Made by a program: the position numbers and the translations under genes. From contig NZ_QJJM01000002.1 in NCBI RefSeq assembly GCF_003201955.1, forward strand, positions 186,001 through 250,000: 64,000 nucleotides of DNA, read 5' to 3'. The notes below the pieces were generated by a model. It was not told the DNA's origin and did no database searches. It saw nothing but the letters and a program-made list of their open reading frames with translations. This document shows, piece by piece, positions 36,566 through 44,919 of the stretch; position 1 is the first letter of the stretch; every line of letters starts with the position of its first letter. Source of the DNA: Blastomonas natatoria (GTDB lineage: Bacteria; Pseudomonadota; Alphaproteobacteria; Sphingomonadales; Sphingomonadaceae).

Positions 36566-37816
36566 ATGCTCACCGAAATCAATTTCGACGGAATTATCGG
36601 CCCCAGCCACAATTATGCGGGCCTCAGCCTCGGCAATATCGCCTCGGCCAATAATGCTGGGTCGGTGAGCGAGCCGCGCGCTGCCGCGCTGCAGGGCGTG
36701 GCCAAGATGCGCGCCAATGTCGCGCTCGGGCTGGCCCAGGGGTTTTTCATGCCGCTCGACCGGCCCAATACCGCATGGCTGGAAAGTCTCGCCACCGATG
36801 TTGCGAACGCCGAACCGCATTTGCGCGCCGCAGCCTTTTCCGCCTCGTCGATGTGGGCCGCGAATGCCGCGACCGTCTCCCCTGCCCCGGACACCGCCGA
36901 TGGCCGCTGCCACCTGACCGTCGCGAACCTCATGACCATGCCGCATCGCAGCCATGAATGGACAGGCACGCTGGCGCAGCTGCAACTCGCCTTTGCCGAC
37001 GAGCGCCATTTCGCGGTGCATGCACCTGTCCCCGCCCCGTTCGGCGACGAGGGCGCGGCCAACCATATGCGGCTGTGCGAGCGGCACGACAGCAAAGGCG
37101 TCGAGATTTTCGTCTATGGCAAGACGGGCGGCCCCTTCCCCGCGCGCCAGCATGTCGAGGCGGGCAAGGCGATCGCGAGACGGCACGGCCTGGCAGCAGA
37201 GCGCACCCTGTTCATCCAGCAGAGCGAGACTGCGATCGCTGCCGGCGCATTCCACAATGATGTCGTCGCGGTCGCCAACGAAAGCGTGCTGTTCACCCAC
37301 GAACAGGCGTTCGAGGACCGCGATGGCGCCTATGCCGCGATCCGGGCGGCCTTTCCGGCGGTGCAGATCGTCGAGGTGCCTGCAAGCGCCGTGTCGCTCG
37401 CCGATGCGATCAAGAGCTATCTGTTTAATGCGCAGCTCGTCACTTTGCCCTCTGGCGGTCAGGCGCTAGTGCTGCCTTCCGAATCGCAGGAAGTGCCTGC
37501 CGTGTGGCAATGGCTCGAGGCGATGGTCGCGGGAAACGGCCCGATCCGCCAGCTTGTGCCGGTCAATGTCCGCCAGTCGATGGCCAATGGCGGCGGCCCG
37601 GCGTGCCTTCGCCTGCGCGTCGTTGCAGATCCCGCCACGGTCGATCCGCGCTTCATCGCTACACCGGAAAAGCTCGATGCGATCGAGCGGGTCATCGCCG
37701 CGCACTGGCCCGAGCGGATTGCGCCCGGCGATCTTGCGGACCCGAAGCTTGCCGAGACCGTCCGCGCGGCGCGCTTTGCCCTGCTGCGTGCACTTGACCT
37801 GGATACGCTCGCCTGA
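36566..37816 (+). CDS. astB: N-succinylarginine dihydrolase
   Basis: Enzyme of 416 residues that hydrolyses succinylarginine to succinylornithine, two ammonia and CO2, second step of the AST pathway. The amidinotransferase-like fold is shown by the N-terminal FDGIIGPSHNYAGLS, the AFHNDVVAVANE His region, and the C-terminal catalytic Cys in NGGGPACLRLRV. AGGAAG lies shortly before the ATG. astC and astD are not found in this window. Confidence 0.95.
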   Translation: MLTEINFDGIIGPSHNYAGLSLGNIASANNAGSVSEPRAAALQGVAKMRANVALGLAQGFFMPLDRPNTAWLESLATDVANAEPHLRAAAFSASSMWAANAATVSPAPDTADGRCHLTVANLMTMPHRSHEWTGTLAQLQLAFADERHFAVHAPVPAPFGDEGAANHMRLCERHDSKGVEIFVYGKTGGPFPARQHVEAGKAIARRHGLAAERTLFIQQSETAIAAGAFHNDVVAVANESVLFTHEQAFEDRDGAYAAIRAAFPAVQIVEVPASAVSLADAIKSYLFNAQLVTLPSGGQALVLPSESQEVPAVWQWLEAMVAGNGPIRQLVPVNVRQSMANGGGPACLRLRVVADPATVDPRFIATPEKLDAIERVIAAHWPERIAPGDLADPKLAETVRAARFALLRALDLDTLA

Positions 37817-37837
37817 TCTGTCGGCAGCCTTTACAGT

Positions 37838-37853
37838 TTAACCCATTCTTAAC
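37838..37853 (+). promoter_or_regulatory. CtrA box (TTAA-N7-TTAAC)
   Basis: TTAACCCATTCTTAAC matches the full-length binding consensus of the cell-cycle response regulator CtrA, with exactly seven bases between half-sites. It lies 53 bases before the ATG of a small membrane protein and 22 bases after astB. Position suits direct promoter control of the small gene. Confidence 0.6.
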
Positions 37854-37906
37854 TATCGTAGCCCGCAGAAAACCGCCCTTGGCACGGGGCTTGCGGGGAT
37901 TTTGCC

Positions 37907-38134
37907 ATGTTCGAGAAGATACGCCGCCTGTTCATCATCAAGACCAAGTTCGAAGTGTATCTGATCACCTATGCCCTGGCGCTCGGCGCCTGCGAACGCG
38001 GCAAGCTCTATCTCGATCAATATCCCGGCTATGGCGGCTGGATGCTGTTCGTTGCCTGCACCGGCGCCGTGTTCATGGCGGGCGCCAAGATGCTCGACGC
38101 GATCGATTACCAGAGGGCGTACGGCCCTGAATAG
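37907..38134 (+). CDS. Small membrane protein, unidentified (75 aa)
   Basis: Predicted protein of 75 residues with two hydrophobic stretches (about 18-29 and 42-58) joined by a short charged turn (CERGKLYLDQYPGYGG), and a basic N-terminus. I do not recognise a family name. A CtrA box upstream suggests cell-cycle control. No strong ribosome site is seen: TTTGCC precedes the ATG. GC-rich third positions over the whole frame support that it is a real gene. It is convergent with the tmRNA gene. Confidence 0.7.
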   Translation: MFEKIRRLFIIKTKFEVYLITYALALGACERGKLYLDQYPGYGGWMLFVACTGAVFMAGAKMLDAIDYQRAYGPE

Positions 38135-38147
38135 CGATAGGGGTAAG

Positions 38148-38489
38148 TGGAGAGCTTCTGTTGCCCGGTGCTCTCCAAACCGCTGAACTCCGCTTCTGTT
38201 GCCCGGTGGGTTCAACCGCGCTCTTACTTCCTTATTCTTGGCCGTTAGGCCGCTGAATTAGGCAGCAAGTGCGAGTGCGTCATTGTCATTGGCACTTATG
38301 AGTTTTGAGCCTTTAACGGGTTACTCAGCCCGGACGAAAACACCGCTTTTCAACACACGTCGATCCTAGTTCGGCCCCGTCAGAAGCCCCGCTTTCACGA
38401 GGTTTATGGTGGAGCCGCCGGGTACCGCCCCCGGGTCCGCTGTGCCTATTGCACGCCGCAATTTATCGTCATAGCCGGACGAACCGGCA
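38148..38489 (-). ncRNA. ssrA: tmRNA, circularly permuted two-piece form
   Basis: Transfer-messenger RNA that frees stalled ribosomes and tags their products for proteolysis. On the reverse strand the acceptor piece comes first and ends CGGCTCCACCA at 38407. A spacer of 28 bases follows. The coding piece then starts GGGGCCGA at 38378, and GGGGCCG pairs with CGGCTCC to form the acceptor stem. The tag frame (38293-38258) reads ANDNDALALAA then TAA. Downstream are two hairpins with identical 17-base loops. TATATG at 38501-38496 is a likely -10 box. This permuted layout is known for Alphaproteobacteria. Outer ends are approximate. Confidence 0.92.
38258..38293 (-). other. tmRNA-encoded degradation tag ANDNDALALAA
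   Basis: Eleven codons starting with the resume codon GCC and ending in TAA, inside the coding piece of ssrA. With the alanine carried by the tmRNA itself the appended peptide would be A-ANDNDALALAA. The C-terminal LAA matches what ClpXP recognises. Confidence 0.9.
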
Positions 38490-38539
38490 GAAACCCATAT
38501 AGCGATGCTTTGGTGAATGGGAAGTGAGCGGCGGGAGAA

Positions 38540-38692
38540 TTCTCTCCCTTCCCCTTTGGCAGGGTTGGCCGAAGGCCTCGCAACCTGCTCCCCTCCCTGC
38601 AAGAGAGGGGCCGGGGGTGGGTAGGCGAAATTGCGCCAATGCCTGCGCAGATGACCCACCCCTAACCCCTCCCTGGCCAGGGAGGGGAAGTT
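38540..38692. repeat. Inverted-repeat-rich spacer between ssrA and mscL
   Basis: CCCCTCCCTGCAAGAGAGGGG and CCCCTCCCTGGCCAGGGAGGGG hairpins flank matching GGGGTGGGT and ACCCACCCC arms, so the block folds into a large cruciform ending at the mscL stop. It may terminate mscL. No coding signal is present. Confidence 0.7.
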
Positions 38693-39118
38693 TTACTTCT
38701 TCAGCAGATCCCGGATTTCCGCGAGCAGTTCCACCTCGCTCGGTCCAGCCGGAGCGCCGGGTTCCTCGGGCTTCTTGAACAGCTTGTTGGCACTGCGCAC
38801 GATCAGGAAGATGATGAACGCCAGGATCAGGAAGTTGATGATCACGGTGATGAACTGGCCATAGCCGAACAGGGCAACACCTGCCTTCTTAAGCTCGGCA
38901 TAATTGTCCAACGAACCGGCATAGCCCTCGGGCACCGGGCCGAGCATGATGAAATAGCTGGAAAAATCCGCGCCGCCGAAGATCGCGCCGACCACCGGCA
39001 TGATGATATCCTCGGTCAGCGATGTCGTGATCGTGGCGAACGCCGCGCCGATGATCACTGCGACCGCCAGATCGAGCACATTGCCGCGCGCGATGAATGC
39101 CTTGAATTCCTGAAGCAC
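38693..39118 (-). CDS. mscL: Large-conductance mechanosensitive channel
   Basis: Inner-membrane channel subunit of 141 residues that opens under membrane tension to release solutes on osmotic downshock. The N-terminal amphipathic helix and first transmembrane segment ([19 protein letters not shown]) are highly conserved. The second helix is at about 75-98, followed by a Lys/Glu-rich cytoplasmic helix ([14 protein letters not shown]). Length is normal. Confidence 0.96.
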   Translation of the reverse strand: MLQEFKAFIARGNVLDLAVAVIIGAAFATITTSLTEDIIMPVVGAIFGGADFSSYFIMLGPVPEGYAGSLDNYAELKKAGVALFGYGQFITVIINFLILAFIIFLIVRSANKLFKKPEEPGAPAGPSEVELLAEIRDLLKK

Positions 39119-39278
39119 CTGTTTCCCCTTTTGCTGTCAGCAGATCGCCCTATAATCGCCAGCAACGTGGAGTTGTCGAGTGCGTTGCAAGAGGACCGTG
39201 TAAAAGATGGTCTTGCGGCTTTGCCGTATTAACACGATATAACGGTCGCGTGCCATCAACCGGAGGGAATTACTGACC

Positions 39279-39869
39279 ATGCGTATCACCCGTTATGCCC
39301 TGCCCCTGCTGGCAGCGCTGTCCCTTACCGCGTGCGGCATCAATTCGGTCCCCACGGCGGAAGAAAACGCCAAGGCGAAATGGGCCGATGTCGAAAACCA
39401 GTATCAGCGCCGCGCCGATCTCGTGCCGAATCTGGTGGCGACAGTGAAGGCCGGGGCGGCATCGGAAGAAAAGATCCTGACCCAAGTGACCGAGGCGCGT
39501 GCCAAGGCGATGGGAGTGAATATTACGACTGATGACCTGTCGGACCCTGAGACGTTCGAGAAGTTCAGCCAGGCCCAGAACCAGCTCACCCAGGCGCTCG
39601 GTCAGTTCAGGACAGTGGTCGAGGCCTATCCGCAGCTGCAGAGCCAGCAGAATTTCACCACGCTGATGAGCCAGCTCGAAGGAACGGAGAACCGCATCTC
39701 GGTCGCCAGGCGCGACTATAACGAGGCGGTGCGCGAATATAACACCACCATCCGCACGTTCCCCGATTCGATCGGCGCGAACCTGATCCACGGTGCCAAG
39801 CCGATGGTGCCGTTCAAGGTCACCACCCAGGGTGCCGAGGAAGCGCCCAAGGTCGATTTCGGCCAGTGA
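39279..39869 (+). CDS. LemA family lipoprotein
   Basis: Envelope protein of 196 residues. A lipobox LTAC near residue 19 predicts a lipid-anchored form. The helical LemA domain includes WADVENQYQRRADLVPNLVATVK and the C-terminal FPDSIGANLIHGAKPM-like region. Function of LemA proteins is not settled; they often occur, as here, in an operon with TPM-domain proteins. The stop overlaps the next gene by four bases. Confidence 0.9.
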   Translation: MRITRYALPLLAALSLTACGINSVPTAEENAKAKWADVENQYQRRADLVPNLVATVKAGAASEEKILTQVTEARAKAMGVNITTDDLSDPETFEKFSQAQNQLTQALGQFRTVVEAYPQLQSQQNFTTLMSQLEGTENRISVARRDYNEAVREYNTTIRTFPDSIGANLIHGAKPMVPFKVTTQGAEEAPKVDFGQ

Positions 39870-40714
39870 AGCGCACACCCGCCTTTGCGGGTGGCGTGAA
39901 GCAGTGGCTCGGCCAGTGGCTGGCGGCAACGCTGCTGCTGGTCGTCGCTGCACACAGCGCCGTTTCCGCACAGACCTTCCCCAAGCTCACCGGCCGGGTG
40001 GTCGATCAAGCCAATCTGCTCGATCCGACGCAGGAAGCCGCGCTGACCGCCAAGCTGGAAGCGCTGGAGAAGCAGTCGACTCGCCAGCTCGTTGTGGTCA
40101 CCGTGCCCGATCTGCAGGGCTATGAAATCGAGGAATATGGCTATCAGCTCGGTCGCAAATGGGGCATCGGCCAGGCCGAGAACGGGACGGCGGAAAAGGA
40201 TAATGGCGCGCTGCTGATCGTCGCGCCCAATGAGCGCAAGGTGCGGATCGAGGTCGGCTATGGCCTTGAGGGCGTGCTGACCGATGCACTGTCGAGCATC
40301 ATCATCCAGCAGGATATCTTGCCGCGCTTTCGCGACAAGGACATGCCGGGCGGCATCGCAGCGGGTACCGACGCGCTGATCACACAACTGACCCTGCCCG
40401 AAGACGAAGCGCGTGCCTATGCCGCCAAGGTCGAGGCAGAGTCGCGCAAGGCAGAAGACGGCGGCGGCATCGGACTTTTCCTGTTCTGGGGCGCGATCAT
40501 CCTGTTCTTCTTCGTCATTCCGGCGCTCAGCAGCATGGGACGCGGCAGCCGGTATCGCAGCTCGAGGATCGACGCGGGCGATATCATCACCTGGGGCATC
40601 GCGATCGGCTCGGCCATGAATGACCGTGGCGGGGGCGGAGGCGGCTTTGGCGGCGGCGGTTTTGGCGGAGGCGGCGGCAGCTTCGGCGGCGGCGGCGCTT
40701 CGGGCGGGTGGTAA
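39866..40714 (+). CDS. TPM-domain protein with Gly-rich tail (YgcG-like)
   Basis: Exported or membrane-anchored protein of 282 residues. An N-terminal signal (about 15-35, cleavage near VSA) is followed by a TPM/phosphatase-like domain (about 45-175) with RVVDQANLLDPTQEAAL and RKVRIEVGYGLEGVLTD. A single transmembrane helix lies at about 205-225. The tail is almost entirely Gly/Phe/Ser. This is the YgcG layout, repeatedly found next to LemA. It begins on the last base quartet of the LemA gene (ATGA), so the two are coupled. Confidence 0.88.
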   Translation: MKRTPAFAGGVKQWLGQWLAATLLLVVAAHSAVSAQTFPKLTGRVVDQANLLDPTQEAALTAKLEALEKQSTRQLVVVTVPDLQGYEIEEYGYQLGRKWGIGQAENGTAEKDNGALLIVAPNERKVRIEVGYGLEGVLTDALSSIIIQQDILPRFRDKDMPGGIAAGTDALITQLTLPEDEARAYAAKVEAESRKAEDGGGIGLFLFWGAIILFFFVIPALSSMGRGSRYRSSRIDAGDIITWGIAIGSAMNDRGGGGGGFGGGGFGGGGGSFGGGGASGGW

Positions 40715-40716
40715 CA

Positions 40717-41400
40717 ATGGCGAAGGTGGAAAGCATCGGCCCGGACGAACATTGCATCGTCACTGACGCAGTCGCGGAAGCCGAAAGGCAGACCGATGGC
40801 GAGATCGTGACCGTTATTGCCCGCGAATCCGATGACTATCGCGAGACACCGATCTATTGGGCGGTCGCAGTCATGTTTCTCGCACTGGCCTGCATCGCGG
40901 TGTTTCCGGACTGGTTTGCCAATCTGCTGGCGACGACGACTGGCGGCTGGGAGCATGTCTACACGCCCAGCGAATATCTGACGCTAATCATGCTGCTGCT
41001 CGCCGCCAAGTTCGGCGCTGTGCATCTGATCGTGGGATGGAAGCCGCTGCGGCTGGCGCTGACGCCGCCGGCGATCAAGCGCGCGCGGGTGCGGGCACGT
41101 GCCATCAATCTGTTCCGGGTGAGTGCCGAAAAGCGCACGCGCGGGCTGACCGGCGTCCTGATCTACCTCTCCATGGCCGAACACCGGGCAGAAATCGTCG
41201 CGGACAGCGCGATAGCCGCAAAGGTAAGCCCCGACATATGGGGCGAGGCGATGGCAGACATGATCGTGGAACTGCGCGCAGGCCGCGCGGGCGAAGGCAT
41301 GGCCGCAGCGGTGCGCGATGTCGGCAAGGTCCTGGCCGAGCATTTCCCCAAAAGCGACGACAATCCCAACGAGCTGCCCGACCGGCTGATCGAGCTTTGA
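40717..41400 (+). CDS. Second TPM-domain membrane protein
   Basis: Protein of about 227 residues with two transmembrane segments (about 48-68 and 90-110), then a TPM-like domain with YLSMAEHRAEIVADSAIAAKV, the typical motif of the shorter TPM partner in LemA/YgcG clusters. The ATG at 40717 lies two bases after the previous stop; a GTG at 40708 is an alternative. With the two upstream genes it forms a three-gene operon. The molecular role is unknown. Confidence 0.85.
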   Translation: MAKVESIGPDEHCIVTDAVAEAERQTDGEIVTVIARESDDYRETPIYWAVAVMFLALACIAVFPDWFANLLATTTGGWEHVYTPSEYLTLIMLLLAAKFGAVHLIVGWKPLRLALTPPAIKRARVRARAINLFRVSAEKRTRGLTGVLIYLSMAEHRAEIVADSAIAAKVSPDIWGEAMADMIVELRAGRAGEGMAAAVRDVGKVLAEHFPKSDDNPNELPDRLIEL

Positions 41401-41432
41401 GCACGCTGTCCCTGCCTGCAAAACCATGAACT

Positions 41433-41512
41433 GTCACCCCCGCGGAGGCGCGGGTCCCGCTTTTGCACCGTCCCCGAACTGAAAGCGGGATTCCCGCGTT
41501 CGCGGGAATGAC
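41433..41512. repeat. REP-like paired palindrome, copy B2
   Basis: GTCACCCCCGCGGAGGCGCGGG and ATTCCCGCGTTCGCGGGAAT hairpins with TCCCGCTTTTGC between, the same design as 26001-26074. It ends about 22 bases before the NUDIX gene. Confidence 0.8.
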
Positions 41513-41533
41513 GATAACTGGAGCAAGACCATA

Positions 41534-42064
41534 ATGACCCAGCCCGCCATGAGCGAGCCCGAAGAAATTGTCTGGCAGGGCCGTTTCATCACCACCAAGA
41601 CCCGCGGCAAGTGGGAGTATGTCTCGCGCAGCCGGGGCATCGGCGCGGCCGTGATTCTTGCCGTTCACGATGGTGCCGTCGTGCTGGTCGAGCAGTTCCG
41701 CGTGCCGCTGGGCCGGCCGTGCATCGAACTGCCTGCCGGGTTGATCGGCGACGACGAGAGCGGTGAAGCGCCCGAGATGGCCGCCGCGCGCGAGCTTGAA
41801 GAGGAAACCGGCTTCAGGGCTGGGCGCATCGAGAACATGGGCGAATTCTATTCCTCGCCTGGCATGGTCAGCGAATGTTTCCACCTGATGCGCGCGCACG
41901 ATCTGGAGCGGGTGCATGAGGGTGGCGGCGTGGCCGGCGAGGACATTATTGTGCACCTCGTCGCGCTTACGGATCTTGAGGGCTTTATCGCCGACAAGCG
42001 CTCCGAGGGCTGCGGCATCGATGTGAAGCTGCTGCTTTTGCTGGGCGCAAGGATGCTGGGCTGA
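41534..42064 (+). CDS. NUDIX hydrolase, ADP-ribose pyrophosphatase-like
   Basis: Cytoplasmic hydrolase of 176 residues. The Nudix box fits exactly: a Gly, five residues, Glu, seven residues, then RELEEETGF (about 75-97). An upstream VLVEQFRVPLGRPCIELPAG region and SPGMVSE downstream resemble ADP-ribose pyrophosphatases. It probably clears ADP-ribose or a related nucleotide sugar. An alternative start is the Met five codons in (MSEPEE). It is convergent with rimK. Confidence 0.88.
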   Translation: MTQPAMSEPEEIVWQGRFITTKTRGKWEYVSRSRGIGAAVILAVHDGAVVLVEQFRVPLGRPCIELPAGLIGDDESGEAPEMAAARELEEETGFRAGRIENMGEFYSSPGMVSECFHLMRAHDLERVHEGGGVAGEDIIVHLVALTDLEGFIADKRSEGCGIDVKLLLLLGARMLG

Positions 42065-42092
42065 CCGGCGATCCGATCAGCCCCTTCCCGGG

Positions 42093-42998
42093 TCAGCCCT
42101 TGCCCTTGGTCTTCGTCTTGCCTGCCTTGGAATTGGCGGCAAGAAAATCGATGATCATGCCCGCGATGTCCTTGCCGGTCGCATTCTCGATCCCCTCCAG
42201 CCCGGGCGAGCTGTTCACCTCCATGATCACCGGGCCGTGATTGGAGCGCAGGATATCGACGCCTGCGACATTCAGCCCCATGACCTTGGCGGCACGCACG
42301 GCGGTCGAGCGTTCCTCCGGCGTGATCTTGATCGCCCTGGCGCTGCCTCCGCGGTGCAGGTTCGACCGGAAATCTCCCTTGGCGCCGGTGCGCATCATCG
42401 ACGCGACGACCTTGCCGCCGATCACGAAGATGCGGATGTCGCTGCCATCGGCTTCCTTGATGAATTCCTGCACCAGAATGTTGACGTTCGCACCGCGAAA
42501 CGCCTCGATCACCGATTTGGCCGATTTCTCGGTCTCGCCGAGCACCACGCCGATGCCCTGCGTGCCTTCGAGCAGCTTGATGACCACGGGCGCTCCGCCG
42601 ACGATCTTCAGCACCTCGTCGGTCTGCTTGGGATCGTGGGCAAAGGCAGTGACCGGCAGGCCAAGACCATGCTTGGCAAAGATCTGCATCGAGCGCAGCT
42701 TGTCGCGCGATCGGCCGATGGCGACACTCTCGTTGAGCGACCACACGCCCATCATTTCGAACTGGCGCAGCACCGCCAGACCGTATTGGGTGATCGAGGC
42801 GCCGATGCGCGGGATCACCGCGTCATAATGGCCGATCGGCTCGCCATGATATTGCGCGCCTGGCCGGTGCGAGGTGACATTGAGCGTCACCCGCAGCGTA
42901 TTGAGTATGTCGATTTCATGCCCCCTTTCGCGCGCCGCCTCGCAAAGGCGGACATGCGAATAGAGATTGGGGTTGCGCGCCAGCATCGCGATCTTCAT
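42093..42998 (-). CDS. rimK: ATP-grasp ligase RimK (S6 glutamylase family)
   Basis: Ligase of 301 residues that in its characterised homologues adds glutamate residues to the C-terminus of ribosomal protein S6. The ATP-grasp domain includes [30 protein letters not shown] and the magnesium-binding [16 protein letters not shown] short Lys/Thr tail (KTKTKGKG) ends the protein. It lies 10 bases after rimB on the same strand, the usual RimA/RimB-RimK pairing. The ATG at 42998 has GGAGG upstream, though partly obscured by the rimB end. Confidence 0.92.
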   Translation of the reverse strand: MKIAMLARNPNLYSHVRLCEAARERGHEIDILNTLRVTLNVTSHRPGAQYHGEPIGHYDAVIPRIGASITQYGLAVLRQFEMMGVWSLNESVAIGRSRDKLRSMQIFAKHGLGLPVTAFAHDPKQTDEVLKIVGGAPVVIKLLEGTQGIGVVLGETEKSAKSVIEAFRGANVNILVQEFIKEADGSDIRIFVIGGKVVASMMRTGAKGDFRSNLHRGGSARAIKITPEERSTAVRAAKVMGLNVAGVDILRSNHGPVIMEVNSSPGLEGIENATGKDIAGMIIDFLAANSKAGKTKTKGKG

Positions 42999-43008
42999 CG
43001 GAGGTACT

Positions 43009-43479
43009 TCATCTGTCGGTTTCCTCAGGCAGGCCGAGCACCCATTTGCGCGTGCAGTCGACGCGGAATCCGCGCCGAAGCGCCCGGCGGCCAATCAATA
43101 AGGGAAAGGTCATGGTGTTGCGGTTGGCCAAGGTCATGTGTCCCTTCCACCGCACGCTACCAAGCATCATCGTCGTTTCTATGACATAGCGCAGTTCGAT
43201 CGCCCCGTTGGAGCTCTTGACGCTGCGCTGTTCCACGCCCGGCGCGCGATACTTGCGCGCTGGCTCGGCACGATGCGCACGAAACCAGAATTCGACGACC
43301 AGTTGGCCGTCGATCATCATCGGCTTGACGCGGGTAGCATGGATGGACGAGGTGGCGGCGCCTGTATCGATCTTGGCCTTGATCCTCGACAGGCCAAGAT
43401 CGGGCAGATCGACGCACTCGACCCAGCCGATATCGATCGGTTGCCGGTCTGCTTTCGGGATACGGGGAGACCGGGCCAT
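43009..43479 (-). CDS. rimB: Retropepsin-like aspartic protease RimB (PF05618)
   Basis: Protein of 156 residues. [13 protein letters not shown] at 37-49 carries the retropepsin-type DTG motif with Asp38. [23 protein letters not shown] near the C-terminus is the second conserved block. Older annotation calls the family an ATP-dependent zinc protease, but the Asp-Thr-Gly motif argues for an aspartic protease that removes or trims glutamate tails added by RimK. Coupling to rimK (10-base gap) supports this. Confidence 0.86.
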   Translation of the reverse strand: MARSPRIPKADRQPIDIGWVECVDLPDLGLSRIKAKIDTGAATSSIHATRVKPMMIDGQLVVEFWFRAHRAEPARKYRAPGVEQRSVKSSNGAIELRYVIETTMMLGSVRWKGHMTLANRNTMTFPLLIGRRALRRGFRVDCTRKWVLGLPEETDR

Positions 43480-43563
43480 CTTCGCGCCCGTTAGCAGGCG
43501 CTACGGTGAAAGCAACAGGGATGCGGCGAGCAGTTCATCGCGCTCGCCGCCCCCCTGAGCGGC

Positions 43564-44919
43564 TCAGACCACACCAAAGGCGAGCATGGCGTCGGCAACC
43601 TTCTTGAAGCCGGCGATGTTCGCGCCCTTCACATAGTCGATATAGCCGCCGCCCTGGTCGCCATATCTGATGCAGCTGTCGTGGATGCCCGACATGATGT
43701 CCTTGAGCATCTGCTGCAGTTCCTCTTCCTTCCATGCCCGGCGCTCGGAATTCTGGCTCATTTCCAGGCCCGAGACAGCCACACCGCCCGCATTCGAGGC
43801 CTTGCCCGGGGCGTAGAGAATCTTGGCGGCCTTGAACGCATGCACGCCATCGAGATCGGTCGGCATGTTCGCGCCTTCGGACACCGCGATGCAGCCATTG
43901 GCGACAAGGGTCTTCGCATCTTCGCCCAGCAGTTCGTTCTGCGTGGCGCAGGGCAGCGCGACGTCGCAGGGCACGCCCCACGGGGTCTTGCCCGCATGGA
44001 AGGTCGCGTTCGGAAAGGCCTCCACATATTCCTCGATCCGGCCCCGGCGGTGCGTCTTGTGTTCCTTCACCCAATTGATCTTGTCCTGGGTGATGCCGTC
44101 GGGATCATGAATGAAGCCACCCGAATCCGACAGGGTGAGCACCTTGCCGCCCAGCTGCACGATCTTCTCGGCCGCGTGCGTGGCGACATTGCCCGATCCG
44201 GAGATGACCGCCGTCTTGCCGACCAGATCCTGGCTTTTGGTCGCGAGCATGTTGGCGAGGAAATAGACCGCGCCATAGCCGGTCGCCTCGGTGCGAATCA
44301 GCGATCCTCCCCATTCCAGCCCCTTGCCGGTCAGCACGCCGGTAAACTGGTTGGTGATGCGCTTGTACTGACCGAACATATAGCCGATCTCGCGGCCGCC
44401 CACGCCGATATCGCCGGCAGGCACGTCCACATCCGCACCGATATGGCGGTAGAGCTCGGTCATGAAGCTCTGGCAGAAGCGCATGATCTCGCGGGTGCTC
44501 TTGCCCTTGGGATTGAAGTTCGACCCGCCCTTGCCGCCGCCCATGGGCAGGCCGGTGAGCGCGTTCTTGAAGGTCTGTTCGAAGGCCAGGAACTTGAGCA
44601 CCGATTCGGTGACCGAGGGATGAAAGCGGATGCCGCCCTTGTAGGGGCCGATCGCATTGTTGTTCTGCACGCGCCAGCCGCGCTGCACGCGAATGTTGCC
44701 GTTATCGTCCTCCCAGCAGACACGGAACGAGACGACGCGATCGGGCTCTGCAATGCGCCGCAGGATCTGCTGCGCGTGATACTGTTCCTTGTCCGCCATG
44801 AAGTCGAAAATGTCTTCGGCGACTTCCTGAACCGCCTGGACAAATTCGGGCTGGTACGGATTGCGCTTCTTCACGCCTTCCATGAAGGTCGGCAAATCTA
44901 CGTGATCGGATACGGCCAT
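43564..44919 (-). CDS. gdhA: NADP-specific glutamate dehydrogenase
   Basis: Cytoplasmic enzyme of 451 residues that makes glutamate from 2-oxoglutarate and ammonia. The active-site GGGKGGSNFNPKGKS, the substrate-binding VPAGDIGVGGREIGY, and the Rossmann motif SGSGNVA are intact. Length and the N-terminal segment fit the hexameric NADP (biosynthetic) form. GGGGGG precedes the ATG. A 322-base gene-free region upstream probably holds its promoter. Confidence 0.95.
   Translation of the reverse strand: MAVSDHVDLPTFMEGVKKRNPYQPEFVQAVQEVAEDIFDFMADKEQYHAQQILRRIAEPDRVVSFRVCWEDDNGNIRVQRGWRVQNNNAIGPYKGGIRFHPSVTESVLKFLAFEQTFKNALTGLPMGGGKGGSNFNPKGKSTREIMRFCQSFMTELYRHIGADVDVPAGDIGVGGREIGYMFGQYKRITNQFTGVLTGKGLEWGGSLIRTEATGYGAVYFLANMLATKSQDLVGKTAVISGSGNVATHAAEKIVQLGGKVLTLSDSGGFIHDPDGITQDKINWVKEHKTHRRGRIEEYVEAFPNATFHAGKTPWGVPCDVALPCATQNELLGEDAKTLVANGCIAVSEGANMPTDLDGVHAFKAAKILYAPGKASNAGGVAVSGLEMSQNSERRAWKEEELQQMLKDIMSGIHDSCIRYGDQGGGYIDYVKGANIAGFKKVADAMLAFGVV

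Noticed and set aside
38135-38692. Integrated element at the tmRNA gene
   Set aside because: tmRNA genes are common phage targets, but no integrase, att repeats or foreign codon use are present nearby.
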